Source: Panax quinquefolius
Taxonomy: Eukaryota > Streptophyta > Magnoliopsida > Apiales > Araliaceae
DNA length: 64,000 nt
NCBI GenBank assembly: GCA_020205615.1
Contig: CM035170.1
Location: forward strand, 55,604,812-55,668,811
Direction: 5' to 3'
Under the pieces are notes generated by a model. The model was not told the origin of the DNA, searched no databases, and saw nothing but the letters and a program-made list of their open reading frames with translations. Position 1 is the stretch's first letter; each line of letters begins with the position of its first letter. Both the position numbers and the translations under genes were made by a program. Below, piece by piece: positions 9,933 to 21,716 of this stretch.

Positions 9933-11627
9933 TGTAACGGACCTGAATTTGAGGTCCCGAATAACCGCGGATCCGGTTTGATCATTCTATACAACTATTA
10001 CTATTTTTGCGAAAGATATAAACATAAATTGTTTATACATTAAACTTTATTCCCCAAAATCGAGTAACCTTAACTTATACACAACACACAACTTATCTAA
10101 CACATACATTATTATAAAACTATACTATTACAAAACTAATCGCGCATATTATCTTTAAGCTAGAACTGTCTTAAACCTTTCCTTATATTTGGCGCATTCG
10201 CCTTAATCTGTAATGTTTTATCATGATATAGCAAGGGTGAGCATAAGAATTGCCCAGCAAGTTTAAGTTCAATAATATAACGATATATCATGATTGAAAG
10301 AGTCTGAATAATAAGCTGGCTATAATTCAACAATATAATTGTGAACTAGCAGGAACAAACTTTTGACTGAACAAGTATTGAACATGAACAAATATATCTG
10401 AACCAACTGGTAATGAAGGTGATCAGCCTTTCATACCTGACTTATACATGCAATATGTACAGAGTACAATTATACATGGCAATCAATAATGATTAACCAT
10501 AAGCATATCTGAATGAAACAACTCTTAGTAGAGTTAAGTAAAAACAAACTTGCTTGAACCGTTGATTACCGCTACGCAATTTATAACGCTTTATCTAAAG
10601 ACCTAATATTAGTAATATAGATCTCCAATATTAAAATAATATCCTCACAATATAATACTATAATATATATAGATATACATAGAATAACTTAAATACATAA
10701 CACATAACCCTATCAGTCTATTCAGCACATAAAACTTAGCATCAAGTCAGACTATTTAAGTTCGAGTTGAATCCAACAAAATTATAACATCCCGTCGGTC
10801 TAGTCGAACAAAATTTCGAGTTTAAGTTTAATTAAACTCTGTCTAAATACTTAACCATTATCTACGATAACTATAATATTTGTCAAAATAATTTTCATAA
10901 GCTCGTAATAATTTTTAAATAATTAATATCATTTATCATAATTTTTAATCATTAATATCGTATTTATATAATATAAATACCATAATATTCTATTATCATT
11001 AATATTTATTTATTATCAAATATTAAAGAAATTCATAACATAATATTATAATATATTTATAATATTACAAAGTATTTTTAATACCTTAAAATCATAATTA
11101 TATAATTTTTAAACAATTTAATTCATTATCCGATAATTGTTATTAATATTAAAATATTAATATTTTCATGACAAAATATCAAAAGTTATATTTTATAACT
11201 TAAAACATTTTTATAACACTTAAATCATTTTATATGATTTTTAAATCATTATTCTATTTTTCCATAATTTATTTAATATATTTATTAAATAAACTAATTA
11301 TCATTAATATTGATTAATTAATGAATTTCATCACAAAATATTAAAAGTCACTAAAAATAACTTAAAATATTTTCTTTTACCATAATATTATTTTTCATGA
11401 TTTTCATGAATTAAAATCATTTTAAATAATTTATTTAATATTATAATTAAATAAATTAAATACCATTTATATTCCAAAATATTAAATATTTATGAAATAT
11501 ACTCAAAATAATAAAAAACTATTTTTCAGACTTTAAAATAATTTTTCATAATTTATTATGTATTTTTAATAATTAAAAACCATTTAATTCGGTTTATTAA
11601 TTAATATAATTATTTTTTAAAACTAAC

Positions 11628-11653
11628 TGTCGCTAAAGGGCCCTATAGCGACA
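11628..11653. repeat. 26-bp near-perfect palindrome
   Basis: TGTCGCTA-A-AGGG / CCCT-A-TAGCGACA pairs 12 of 13 positions around the centre GGGCCC; a further GTCGCTATAGG follows at 11659-11669. The corresponding place in the other LTR (about 17512-17545) is degraded. Confidence 0.75.
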
Positions 11654-12863
11654 GACTCGTCGCTATAGGTGTTCTTGAGGTGTTCTTGAGCTAACCCAGA
11701 TTTCTTGTCAGTGTTCGAGTTAGTGGGTTTGATCGATTATAATTTCGTGGGTATAAAGGTTCTGGGCTTGTTAAGACTTTGATCTTGTAGTCGAAATGTA
11801 ACACTACATTATGAAACCATCGTCTTGGTCATATCATACCACAACAAGAACATCAGATTCGCCAAAGTCATTGTCAGACATCACCTGGGTTTTCTGGTAA
11901 CCCAGAAACCCCGGCAGTCGCAAGGTACCACTTTGTGGTTTTAATTTAGCTTAGTTCTGGTCACTGTATTAGTGTTATTAAGGTTCAAACCTATAGTAAT
12001 TATGTCATTAAACATTTATATACCATGATCTCAGTCAAACAACATCATCAACTCAAGATTTAAGCCGGTCAAAGTACCTTACAATACTTGTTCTTGGTGA
12101 ATTCTGGGTTTTCTAGAAATTCATCCGGCTCGGTTGGTTAAAGCTTGTTTGACCATTGCTACAATCGATCCTGTTGTTAATCTAGGTGATCTAATAACAA
12201 GGATTTGTAGGTCATATACCAGGATACAACATCAAAACAATAACATGGACGAAACACTAACACATAGCAAGATCTAGCGCCTGCAAAAGCTTGTCAGAGG
12301 TTATTGAGATTTCTGGGCTGCCCGGAAATCAGTTTCTGTGAACGGTCAACGAGGTTTGACCGCTCGTATCTCTCAATATATTCATGATCTGGTCGTGTTT
12401 CCAGTTTCAGATCACAGTCTACATGCCATAGAACATATGTATAACATAAAACCACAAAAATCAAAAACAGAGAAGGATTTACAGGCCCTGACATTAGCTT
12501 GTCAGGCCATCATTTTCAACATTTCCAGATTTTTGAAATCTTTAGATTCGAGCATCTAGATGTTATGGATCCATGATCCAACAACCCAGATCTCTAAAAG
12601 ACACCCTATTACACAACTTTAAACAACAACTAACATCAAACAACATAAGATCACTGATTTTTAAAAATTAGGGTTTATACCATTTCTAGCTTTGATCCTT
12701 TGATTCTGATTTTTGTTCCTGTTCTTGGCTTGCTAATACTTGATCATGGCTCAACTTTTAACTCTATCTCTCTCACTCTAGATTTCGAAAAGTTAGAGAG
12801 AGAAGGGACTTGGTTGGTTTGAGAAATAAATGAGCATTTTCTCTCTCTCTTTAATCCTTTAAA

Positions 12864-12872
12864 CATATATAC
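12864..12872 (-). promoter_or_regulatory. TATA candidate in the LARD LTR
   Basis: On the minus strand GTATATATG is followed about 30 bp later by a run of GA dinucleotides (12836-12850), then CTCTCTCTAAC, a composition common around plant transcription starts. The other LTR has the same arrangement near 18745-18760. Confidence 0.35.
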
Positions 12873-13058
12873 AAAGCAATGTATATGGCTGATTTGGCTA
12901 CTGATATGAGAGATATATGTCACAAGGTGTTGGTAGAGTGGTTCAACAACTCACAATATGGCAAGATCTACACACTTCCTAATTAAAGAATTGAAAAAGG
13001 GCAAAATGGTCATAAGACTATTAAATTTAATGGCATTCTAGTAAATGGCCAAACCCTT

Positions 13059-13092
13059 AGGGTTTAGGGTTAGGTTTAGGGTTTAGGGTTTA
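13059..13092 (+). repeat. Telomere-type TTTAGGG repeats inside an LTR
   Basis: Four to five TTTAGGG/TTAGGG units in a row, followed to about 13670 by more than ten scattered TTAGGGTTT motifs. The other LTR has an equivalent block at 18947-19003, so the block is part of the element, not a chromosome end. Confidence 0.8.
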
Positions 13093-13986
13093 ACCCTTAA
13101 CTTTGCAAATTTAATTTCTAAGTTTTTCGAATTTCAGTTTTTAAAAAAATAGAAATTAATATTTCTAAATTATAATTAGAATTTTCTAAATATATTAACA
13201 TTTCCTAATCATAACTTAAATCTTGCTAATTAGGATTAGTATTTTCTAATTAAAATGGCTAATTTAGCAATTAGGGTCAAAATGGTTATTAGGGGTTTAT
13301 AACCCAAAATTAGGGTTTCTCATAGAAAAATAATTTTCCTAAATTAGAAATTAGATTTAAGTAATTAGATTAGGGTTTCTAATTACTTATAACTTTTAGG
13401 ATTAATATTTCTTAATTAACATTAAAAGTTATTAAATTAACATTTAGGTCTTCCCTAATTATAAATTAGGGTTTCTAATCCGTAAATTAGGGTTTTCAAA
13501 ATGTGAAATTAGGGTTTTCTAATTAATTAAGATTAACCTAATTAATCTTATAATTATTTACACTTAAGCCATTAAGTTTAAGTTCCAATTTAGGGTTTCA
13601 TATTTCAAATTAGGGTTTGATTCCTAACCTGAAATTAGGGTTTCCCTTTCATTTTTAGGGTTTCTTATAATTCGCTAAGGTTTTCTAACCGAACGTTGAC
13701 GTTCTTAATATATACCTTGGGTTTGTTACAGATATCGTTTATCTGGTCAACCTTTGACCCTTAACCACATTCTCAATACATAAATGACCATATACACAGA
13801 ACATAAACACGTATACACTTAATCCTGAATAATTCACCTAAATCCTTCACAGAATTTTAAAATCCTCAAAATTCTATATTAAAAATATCAAACGCATATA
13901 CTAATTTTTTTGTCTAGGTTCTAATTTTGAACCTTAAATCAATTAATTAAAATTTTAAAAATATTCAAAATTCTCGGGCTATCACA

Positions 13987-15822
13987 TTCACCCCTTCGTC
14001 TAAAAATTTTGTCCCCGAAATTTACCTTACACATTACACCATACTGCTTACACCCTTCACACACATTATCACATGCTACCCAATACACCACTCCCAAGAG
14101 TAAAAGTTTTTAAATTGTGCTGAGGGATCATATAGACCATGAACATATAGTTTTAACGGTATTGATCATACCGCCAAACAATACATTACTTGGTATGTTT
14201 ACAATCATGAAGAAGGTGAACTACCGTTGCTAGTACTTTAGGTGATTAGCCTATCGTACTCTTACGTCATGCATAACGTATTAATCATATATAGTGAATA
14301 TTTACGCTACTTGATTGGATTATTTATCCAAACAACATAGTCCACCTCAGTCTTATCATAGGATTCCGCACCAAAACAATTTGGGTTGGGAAATTTCTTT
14401 CAATGAACACTTAGAGTTTTCATAAACATTAGTCTAGATGAATCGAATAGCATAGACTCATATCAATAATTCAATTCAATCGAAGTATTTAGGTGTAGCC
14501 AAACCCCGTTGGCAAATTAAAATTTTTGAAAATATTTTCGAGAATGACGTCATGATGTCGTACTGTATTAACAGTCCGTTTGAGGATGCCGTCATTATAT
14601 GACTTTGTCATAACACATCATACAATAGTAGAATAGCGACTTTAGAACAAATTCACACTAAGTATTCCTTTATTTACAACTCCATCAACTTTTTATCATA
14701 TCTGCACCAGGTTACATGGTACATGAGTGATAAATAAAATATATTTTGATATTTCAAATCATTTGTGTCTAGCTGAAATAAGTAGCATTGACTATACTTT
14801 AAACCGTTTCAAAAATGATTACGAGTCTACATTTTTTTTAAAAGCACATAGTGCGTATTTAGCTTGATGTCAAAATTTTGAAATCTAGCATAGCTAGGAG
14901 TTTTGGAAAACTTATGCCTTCACTAATAATCATTTACTTAACAATCTATCTATTCCTATAATCCTCAATTCTCCATTCACACACAACTATGCCCAGTTCG
15001 TAAAACCACACTTATGAGTTCATTTACTTGCCACCATCATATGAGTTTAAGAACTTGTCCTAGACAGACCTTTGGCGTCCATTCGCTGAGGGGTTCATAA
15101 ACATTTCATATAACTATGAATCAAGAATGTCACATAAGTATGAGTTTTAAAAACTCGTACTTAACCTTATATCCTCTACCTATGACCTATCTATCTGTTC
15201 TACACATGAGAAATGAATCACCCTCTTAACATGCATATAGCAAATAGCGCGACACAAACATTCTAATGATTATCATTGCCAGAACTAAATAGTTTTTACA
15301 CCAAGTACAATTCCCCGCCCACACAAGGAATCATACAACTCAGCTGCTGACACGAGTCCTCAATTGAAATCCCCACCTAATCTTAACTCCCTTTTCAATA
15401 CGAATTTTATTCAACTCGTATTCATAATCCTTTCCTGAATCTGTACCAATTCATAGTACAACTGTCACACAGCAATCTTGATGTAAACTTTTCAATCATC
15501 AGATTGATTCTTCTCCCTGCTATCACTTTATCAGATCACGGGGTGATCTCATCATATATATTACGATTCATTTCTATGATCGTTTTGTTTTACGATCACT
15601 TATCCCTGCACTTTCAGTCTTTTAGACTCTATCTATTCATCTCTATTGTTCAACTTTATTATCAGAGTTAGGGAACTCTGTATCTTTATAACTCGCCGAG
15701 ATTCCTCTTTGAATCTTACCGACCGACTAACTCTATGTGAGTTAGATCTTATCCTAATCACTGCGATTATTGGTCTCAGGTATTCCTACCTAAGCTTCAT
15801 AACCAACAACTTTGATACCAAC
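13987..15822 (-). other. Internal domain of the LARD-like element
   Basis: The polypurine tract on the minus strand is AGACGAAGGGGTGAA (13987-14001), next to the 3' LTR. The PBS is TTGGTATCAAAG on the minus strand (15810-15821), next to the 5' LTR. Between them I see no Gag, RT, integrase or chromodomain motif in any frame and only short frames. Content is moderately AT-rich and unique within the window. Confidence 0.75.
15810..15821 (-). other. Primer-binding site of the LARD-like element
   Basis: TTGGTATCAAAG on the minus strand, one base from the LTR end, matches the initiator-Met tRNA type with one difference from TGGTATCAGAG. Confidence 0.8.
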
Positions 15823-18800
15823 TATGACGACCCCGAATCCGAGGTCCCGAATCACCGCAGATCCGGTTCGATCATTCTATACAATTATTACTATTTTTAC
15901 GGAAGATATAAACATAAATTATTTATACATTAAACTCTATTCCCCAAAATCGAGTAACCTTAACTTATACACAATACACAACTTATCTAACACATACATT
16001 ATTATAAAACTATACTATTACAAAACTAATCGCGCATATTATCTTTAAGATGGAACTGTCTTTAACATTTTCTTGTATCCGGCGCATTCGCCTTAATCTG
16101 CAATGTTTTATCATGATATAGCAAGGGTGAGCATAAGAATTGCCCAGCAAGTTTAAGTTCAATAATATAGCGATATATCATGATTGAAAGAGTCTGAATA
16201 ATAAGTTGGCTATAATTCAACAATATAATTGTGAACTAGCAGGAACAAACTTTTGACTGAACAAGTATTGAACATGAACAAATATATCTGACCAACTGGT
16301 AATGAAGGTGATCAGCCTTTCATACCTGACTTATACATGCAATATGTACAGAGTACAATTATACATGGCAATCAGCAATGATTAACCATAAGCATATCCA
16401 AATGAAACAACTCTTAGTAGAGTTAAGTAAAAACAAACTTGCCTGAACTGTTGATTACCGCTACGCAATTTATAACGCTTTATCTGAAGACCTAATATTA
16501 GTAATATAGATCTCTAATATTAGAATAATATTATCACAATATAATACTATAATATATATAGATATACATAGAATAACCTAAACACATAACCCTATAAGTC
16601 TATTCAGCACATAAAACTTAGCATCAAGTCAGACTATTTAAGTCCGAGTTGAATCCGACAAAATTCTAACATCTCGACGGTCTAGTCGGACAAAATTTCG
16701 AGTTTAAGTTCAATTAAACTCTGTCTAAACACTTAACCATTATCTACGATAACTGTAATATTAGTCAAAATAATTTTCATAAGCTCGTAATAATTTTTAA
16801 ATAATTAATATCATTTATCATAATTTTCAATCATTATTATCGTATTTGTATAATATAAATACCACAATATTCTATTATCATTAATATCTATTTATTATCA
16901 AATATTAATGAAATTCATAACATAATATTATAATATATTTATAATATTACAAAGTATTTTAATATCTTAAATTCATAATTATATGATTTTAAACAATTAA
17001 ATTCATTATCCAAAAATTGTTATTAATATTAAAATATTAATATTTCCATGAAAAAATATCAAAAATTATATTTTATAACTTAAAACATTTTTATAACACT
17101 TAAATCATTTTTATATGATTTTTAAATCATTAATTCTATTTTTCCATAATTTATTTAATATATTTATTAAATAAACTAATTATCATTAATATTGATTAAT
17201 TAATGAATTTCATCACAAAATATTAAAAGTCACTAAAAATAACTTAAAATATTTTCTTTTACCATAATATTATTTTTCATGATTTTTCATGAATTAAAAT
17301 CATTTTAAATAATTTTTTTAATATTATAATTAAATAAATTAAATACCATTTATATTCCAAAAATATTAAATATTTATTAAATATACTCAAAATAATAAAA
17401 AACTATTTTTCAGACATTAAAATAATTTTTCATAATTTATTATGTATTTTTAATAATTAAAAACCATTTAATTCGATTTAATAATTAAAAGAATTATTTT
17501 TTAAAACTACCTATCGCTAAAAGGCCCTAAAACGACAAACCCGTCGCTATAGGGGTTCTTGAGCATGTTCTTGAGCTAACTTAGATTTCTTGTTAGTGTT
17601 CTAGTTAGTGGGTTTGACTGATTATAATTTCTTGAGTATAAAGGTTCTGGGCTTGTTAAGACTTTGATCTTGTAGTCGAAATGTAACACTACAATATGAA
17701 ACCATCGTCTTGGTCATATCATACCACAAAAAGAACATCAAATTCGCCAAAGTCGTTGTCAGACATCACCTGGGTTTTCTGTGTAACCCAGAAACCCAGG
17801 CAGACGCAAGGTACCACTTTGTGGGTTTAATTTAGCTTAGTTCTGGTCACTGTATTAGTGTTATTAAGGTTCAAACCTATAGTAATTATGTCCTTAAACA
17901 TTTATATACCATGATCTCAATCAAACAACATCATCAACTCAAGATTTAAGCCTGTCAAAGTACCTGACAAAACCTGTTCTTGGTGAATTTTGGGTTTTCC
18001 AGAAATTCATCCGGCTCGGTTGGTCAACGCTTGTTTGACCATTGCTACAATCGATCCTGTTGTTAATCTAGATGATCTAATAACAAGGATTTGTAGGTCA
18101 TATACCAGGCTACAACATCAAAACAATAACCTGGACGAAACACTAATACATAGCAAGATCTAAGCGCTTTCTGAAAAAACTTGTCGAGAGGTTACTCGAG
18201 ATTTCGGGTCGCCTGTAATCGAGTTTCATGAATCGATTCGACGAGGTTTGACCGCTCGTATCTCTCAATATATTCATGATCTGGTCGTGTTTCCGCTTTG
18301 GATCACGACTACATGCCATAGAACATATGTATAACATAAAACCACAAAAAACAAAAACAGAGAAGGATTTACAGGCCCTGACATTAGCTTGTCAGGCCAT
18401 CATTTTCAACATTTCCAGATTTTTGAAATCTTTAGATTCGAGCATCTAGATGTTATGGATCCATGATTCAACAACCCAGATCTCTAAAAGACACCCTATT
18501 ACACAACTTTAAACAACAACTAACATCAAACAACATAAAATCACTAATTTTTAAAAATTAGGGTTTATACCATTTCTAGCTTTGATCCTTTGATTCTGAT
18601 TTTTGTTCTTGTTCTTGGCTTGCTAATACTTGATCATGGCTAAACTTTTAACTCTCTCTCACTCTAGATTTTGAAAAGTTAGAGAGAGAAGGGACTTGGT
18701 TGGTTTGAGAAATAAATGAGCATTTTCTCTCTCTTTAATCCTTTAAACATATATACAAAGCAATGTATATGGCCTTAATTGGGTCGAGACGATATGAGAG

Positions 18801-19877
18801 ATATATGTCACAAGGAGTTGGTAGAGTGGTTCAGCAACTCACAATATGGCAAGATCTACACACTTCCTAATTAAAGAATTGAAAAAGGGAAAAATGGTCA
18901 TTAGACTATTAAATTTAATGGCATTCTATTAAATGGCCAAACCCTTAGGGTTTAGGGTTAGGGTTAGGGTTTAGGGTTTGAATCCTTTAGGATTTAGGGT
19001 TTATCCCTTAACTTTGCAAATTTAATTTCTAAGCTTTCCGAATTTCGGTTTTTTAAAAAATAAAAATTAATATTTCTAAATTATAATTAGAATTTTCTAA
19101 TTATATTAACATTTCCTAATCATAACTTAAATCTTGCTAATTAGGATTAGTATTTCCTAATTAAAATTGCTAATTTAGCAATTAGGGTCAAAATTGGTTA
19201 TTAGGGTTTATATCCCAAAAATTAGGGTTTCTCATAGAAAAATAATTTTCCAAAATTAGAAATTAGATTTCGTAATTAGATTAGGGGTTTCTGTTAATTA
19301 CTTATAACTTTAGGATTAATATTTCTTAATTAACATTAAGATTACTAAATTAACACTTAGGTCTTCCCTAATTATAAATTAGGGTTTCTAATCCAGAATT
19401 CAGGGTTTTCAAAATGTGAAATTAGGGTTTGCTAATTAATTAAGATTAACCCTAATTAATCTTATAATTATTTACACTTATGCCATTAAGTTCCTAATTA
19501 AGGGTTTCATACACCGAATTAGGGTTTTGGATTCCCAGAACTGAAATTAGGGTTTCTTATAATTCGCTAAGGTTTTTGAACCGAACGTTGACGTTCTTAA
19601 TATATACATAGGGTTTGTTACAGATATCGTTTATCTGGTCAACCCTTGACCCTCAACTACATTCTAAATACATAAATGACCATATACACAGAACATAAAC
19701 ACGTATACACTTAATCCTGAACAATTCACCTAAATCCTTCACAGAATTTTGAAATCCTCAAAATTCTATAATAAAAATATCAAACGCATATACTAATTTT
19801 CTGTCTAGGTTCTAATTTTGAACCTTAAATCAATTAATTAAAATTTTAAAAATATTCAAAATTCTTGGGTTGTCACA
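15823..19877 (-). repeat. 5' LTR of the LARD-like element
   Basis: Aligns from end to end with 9933-13986. In the first 165 bp I count roughly 14 differences, fewer in much of the rest, so the insertion is not recent. It includes telomere-like repeats (18947-19003) and the same TATA context near 18750. Confidence 0.9.
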
Positions 19878-19882
19878 GATGA
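19878..19882. repeat. Target-site duplication GATGA (right)
   Basis: Matches 9928-9932 and directly follows the element terminus TCACA at 19877. Confidence 0.9.
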
Positions 19883-20325
19883 GGTGGTCCAGACTCTATG
19901 CAGAATGCCAAGAGGACCACGTCAAGCTGCTAAGTACATAAGATGTTAAAGCTTCAAGACATCTTAGCAGCAAAGCACCAACAACAACTACAACAACAAT
20001 AAGTAGTCAGGGCCTGAGGGGTCCTTGTCCAGAGGGACTAAATGAAGTTCCAAGCCTGCTGGGCTTGAAGAGTTCTAAGTGAACTAGAGGAGTTCCAAGT
20101 CTGCTGGGCTTGAAGAGTTCTTAATGAACTGAAGTTCCAAGATTGCTAGCCTTTAAGGAATCTTAGTGATTCAGGGCGCTGCCCTTCCATAGTGGAATTC
20201 CTGCTGGTTGAAGCAGAAGAGTGGATTAGGAGCCTAAGTCTCTGAACCACTTAAAATCCCTTGTGTCTCTTATATTCAGTTATTTACTTTCTCTCATTTA
20301 CATTATGGGCATAACTGCTATAAAT
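19883..20325 (+). repeat. Right half of the unclassified split repeat
   Basis: Continues the sequence interrupted at 9932. It contains an internal tandem repeat (20046-20175) and ends in TTATTTACTTTCTCTCATTT-type sequence resembling the 3' end of a Copia LTR. No reading frame is recognisable. It ends where the D LTR begins at 20326. Confidence 0.4.
20046..20175 (+). repeat. Three tandem units of 42-45 bp
   Basis: Units starting AGTTCCAAG at 20046, 20091 and 20133. The first two share GCTGGGCTTGAAGAGTTCT; the third is diverged. Confidence 0.8.
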
Positions 20326-20334
20326 TGTAAGACC

Positions 20335-20339
20335 CCAAC
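20335..20339. repeat. Target-site duplication CCAAC of the solo LTR (left copy)
   Basis: CCAAC at 20335-20339 matches 24357-24361 on the other side of the solo LTR. Confidence 0.9.
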
Positions 20340-20625
20340 TGTGAGACCCCGAATTTTATGAAATAAAAGTATTCAATTTTTCTATTTTGGTAAATAGTTA
20401 AATTGATAAAAGTTTAAAGTTAAGGGTAATATGTGGAAAAAAAAATTTTGCAAAGTAAACAAGTTTTGTTAAGGGTAAAATATTCGTTGTGTCGGAGAAT
20501 ATTCTTACGAAGGTACAGTAATACGCGTGATTGTATAGTAGCACACGGTATTGATTATTGATGCTTACGTGATAAGTCACTCAGTTTTGTTTTATTAGTA
20601 TTATTAATGTAATAAAACAGAAAAT

Positions 20626-20915
20626 CTTTTTATATAAAACAGAATACTTTTATAAAGTTATTCATTTTATTAGGCTAATAGTAAATCTTTTTATATAAAA
20701 TAGAATACTTTTATAAAGTTATCATTTTATTAGATAATAATTAAAATATATTATATTTTATTATGCATAGTGCCTGCATAGTGTTGTATAGTACCTGCAT
20801 AGTATTTTGCATAGTAAAATATTTTTATATAAAACAGAATACTTTTATAAAGTTATTCGTTTTATTAGATTATAAATAGAATATATTATATTTTATTTAA
20901 ATGATTTTGCTTTAA
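20626..20915 (+). repeat. Repeats of a 40-60-bp AT-rich unit in the solo LTR U3
   Basis: A unit containing CTTTTTATATAAAACAGAAT and ACTTTTATAAAGTTAT appears near 20626, 20690 and 20822. GCATAGTGCCTGCATAGTG-type motifs separate the later copies. The A LTRs carry related units on the other strand (33741-34075, 51050-51385). Confidence 0.65.
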
Positions 20916-20987
20916 ATATGGATCGTCTGATTAAAAGTAAATCAATCTGGACCGTTCATGAATTAGTTACTATGCAGTCCATTCTTC

Positions 20988-20995
20988 TATAAATA
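20988..20995 (+). promoter_or_regulatory. TATA box of the solo LTR
   Basis: TATAAATA at the same relative position as in the A and C LTRs, upstream of an AAG|GTAGTGG site at 21176-21185 where the others have GTAAGG. Confidence 0.5.
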
Positions 20996-21298
20996 GAAGC
21001 TCATTCCTTCATTATTTCTTACGAATTCACTGAAACTCTAGAGAAAGAAACTATAGAGAGAGTTCTTCTTCTATAATCTGGAGCGTATTTCTTTAGAGTT
21101 TAAGAAAGCTTTGAGCGTAGTGCAATTTTTCTTCAAGTATATTCCCGCCCTACCAGTCGAAATACTTTTCTTTTTAAGGTAGTGGATATTATTTGTTGTA
21201 ATCGTAGGGGATATAATTGTCGTACTCGTAAAGGATATTATTATTATTATTATAGTAAGGGGTATTATTTCGTTCGTATTCATGAAGAGAACTTCTGT

Positions 21299-21716
21299 TA
21301 TTCCATTCTTTACTATTCTGTTGGAATAACCTATACACGCGGACTACCGTATACATGGTGAAATTCTTCTCTTATTACATTCTTTATTATTATGTTGGAA
21401 TAACCTGTCTATGCGAAGTACTGCATACATGGTGAAATTCTTCTATTATTCCATTCTTTATTATTATGTCAGAATATCCTGTCTGTGCGTTTACGCATGA
21501 CCAGTTCCATTATTTATTATTCTCATTGGAATAACTCTTTCTCATGCGCGCGATCATCGCATGCCGTGAATTCTTCCGTTATTTCATTATTTATTATTCT
21601 GTTGGAATATCATATCTGTGTGTTTACGCATGACCCGGTTCCATTCTTTATTATTCTCATTGAAATAACTTTGCCTATGTGGATTACCGCATGCATTGTA
21701 AATGATCCATCGTATT
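21299..21716 (+). repeat. Tandem hairpin units in the solo LTR
   Basis: About six units of 60-75 bp, each built on TTATTCCATT...TTGGAATAA (an inverted repeat with 7-8-bp arms), mostly followed by a short TGCG...CGCA stem such as GTGCGTTTACGCATGAC. The same design is found on the minus strand in the A LTRs. Confidence 0.7.

Larger units (their letters stand above)
9933..13986 (-). repeat. 3' LTR of the LARD-like element
   Basis: The copy runs from TGTAACGG to CTATCACA on the plus strand. It holds the near-perfect palindrome at 11628-11653, a TATA candidate at 12864-12872, and telomere-like repeats at 13059-13092 with many scattered TTAGGGTTT motifs to 13670. The part at 10880-11620 is extremely AT-rich. 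Short frames at 12294-12559 are not conserved as open in the other LTR and are rejected as genes. Confidence 0.9.
9933..19877 (-). mobile_element. Non-coding long-LTR retrotransposon (LARD-like)
   Basis: Two LTRs of 4054 and 4055 bp flank an internal domain of only 1836 bp. Both ends have TG...CA borders and the GATGA target duplication is intact, so this is a complete insertion. PBS (15810-15821) and polypurine tract (13987-14001) show that it is read on the minus strand. The internal part has no long reading frame and no Gag or Pol motif, so movement would need proteins from another element. Large retrotransposon derivatives (LARDs) have this architecture, although their internal domain is usually longer. 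The internal end (GAAATTTCGGGGACAAAA-like on the minus strand before the polypurine tract) resembles the pol stop/PPT region of Tekay-type Ty3 elements, suggesting descent from one. Confidence 0.85.

Noticed and set aside
12294..12559. Overlapping short frames on both strands in the LARD LTR (66 and 73 codons)
   Set aside because: The corresponding stretch of the other LTR has a different frame and indels; no recognisable domain.
13059..13670. A true telomere or subtelomere
   Set aside because: The block is repeated in the other LTR of the same element and is followed by element sequence and a target duplication.
9933..13986. Treating the two ~4-kb copies as a segmental duplication
   Set aside because: TG...CA ends, PBS, polypurine tract and the GATGA target duplication identify them as LTRs of one element.
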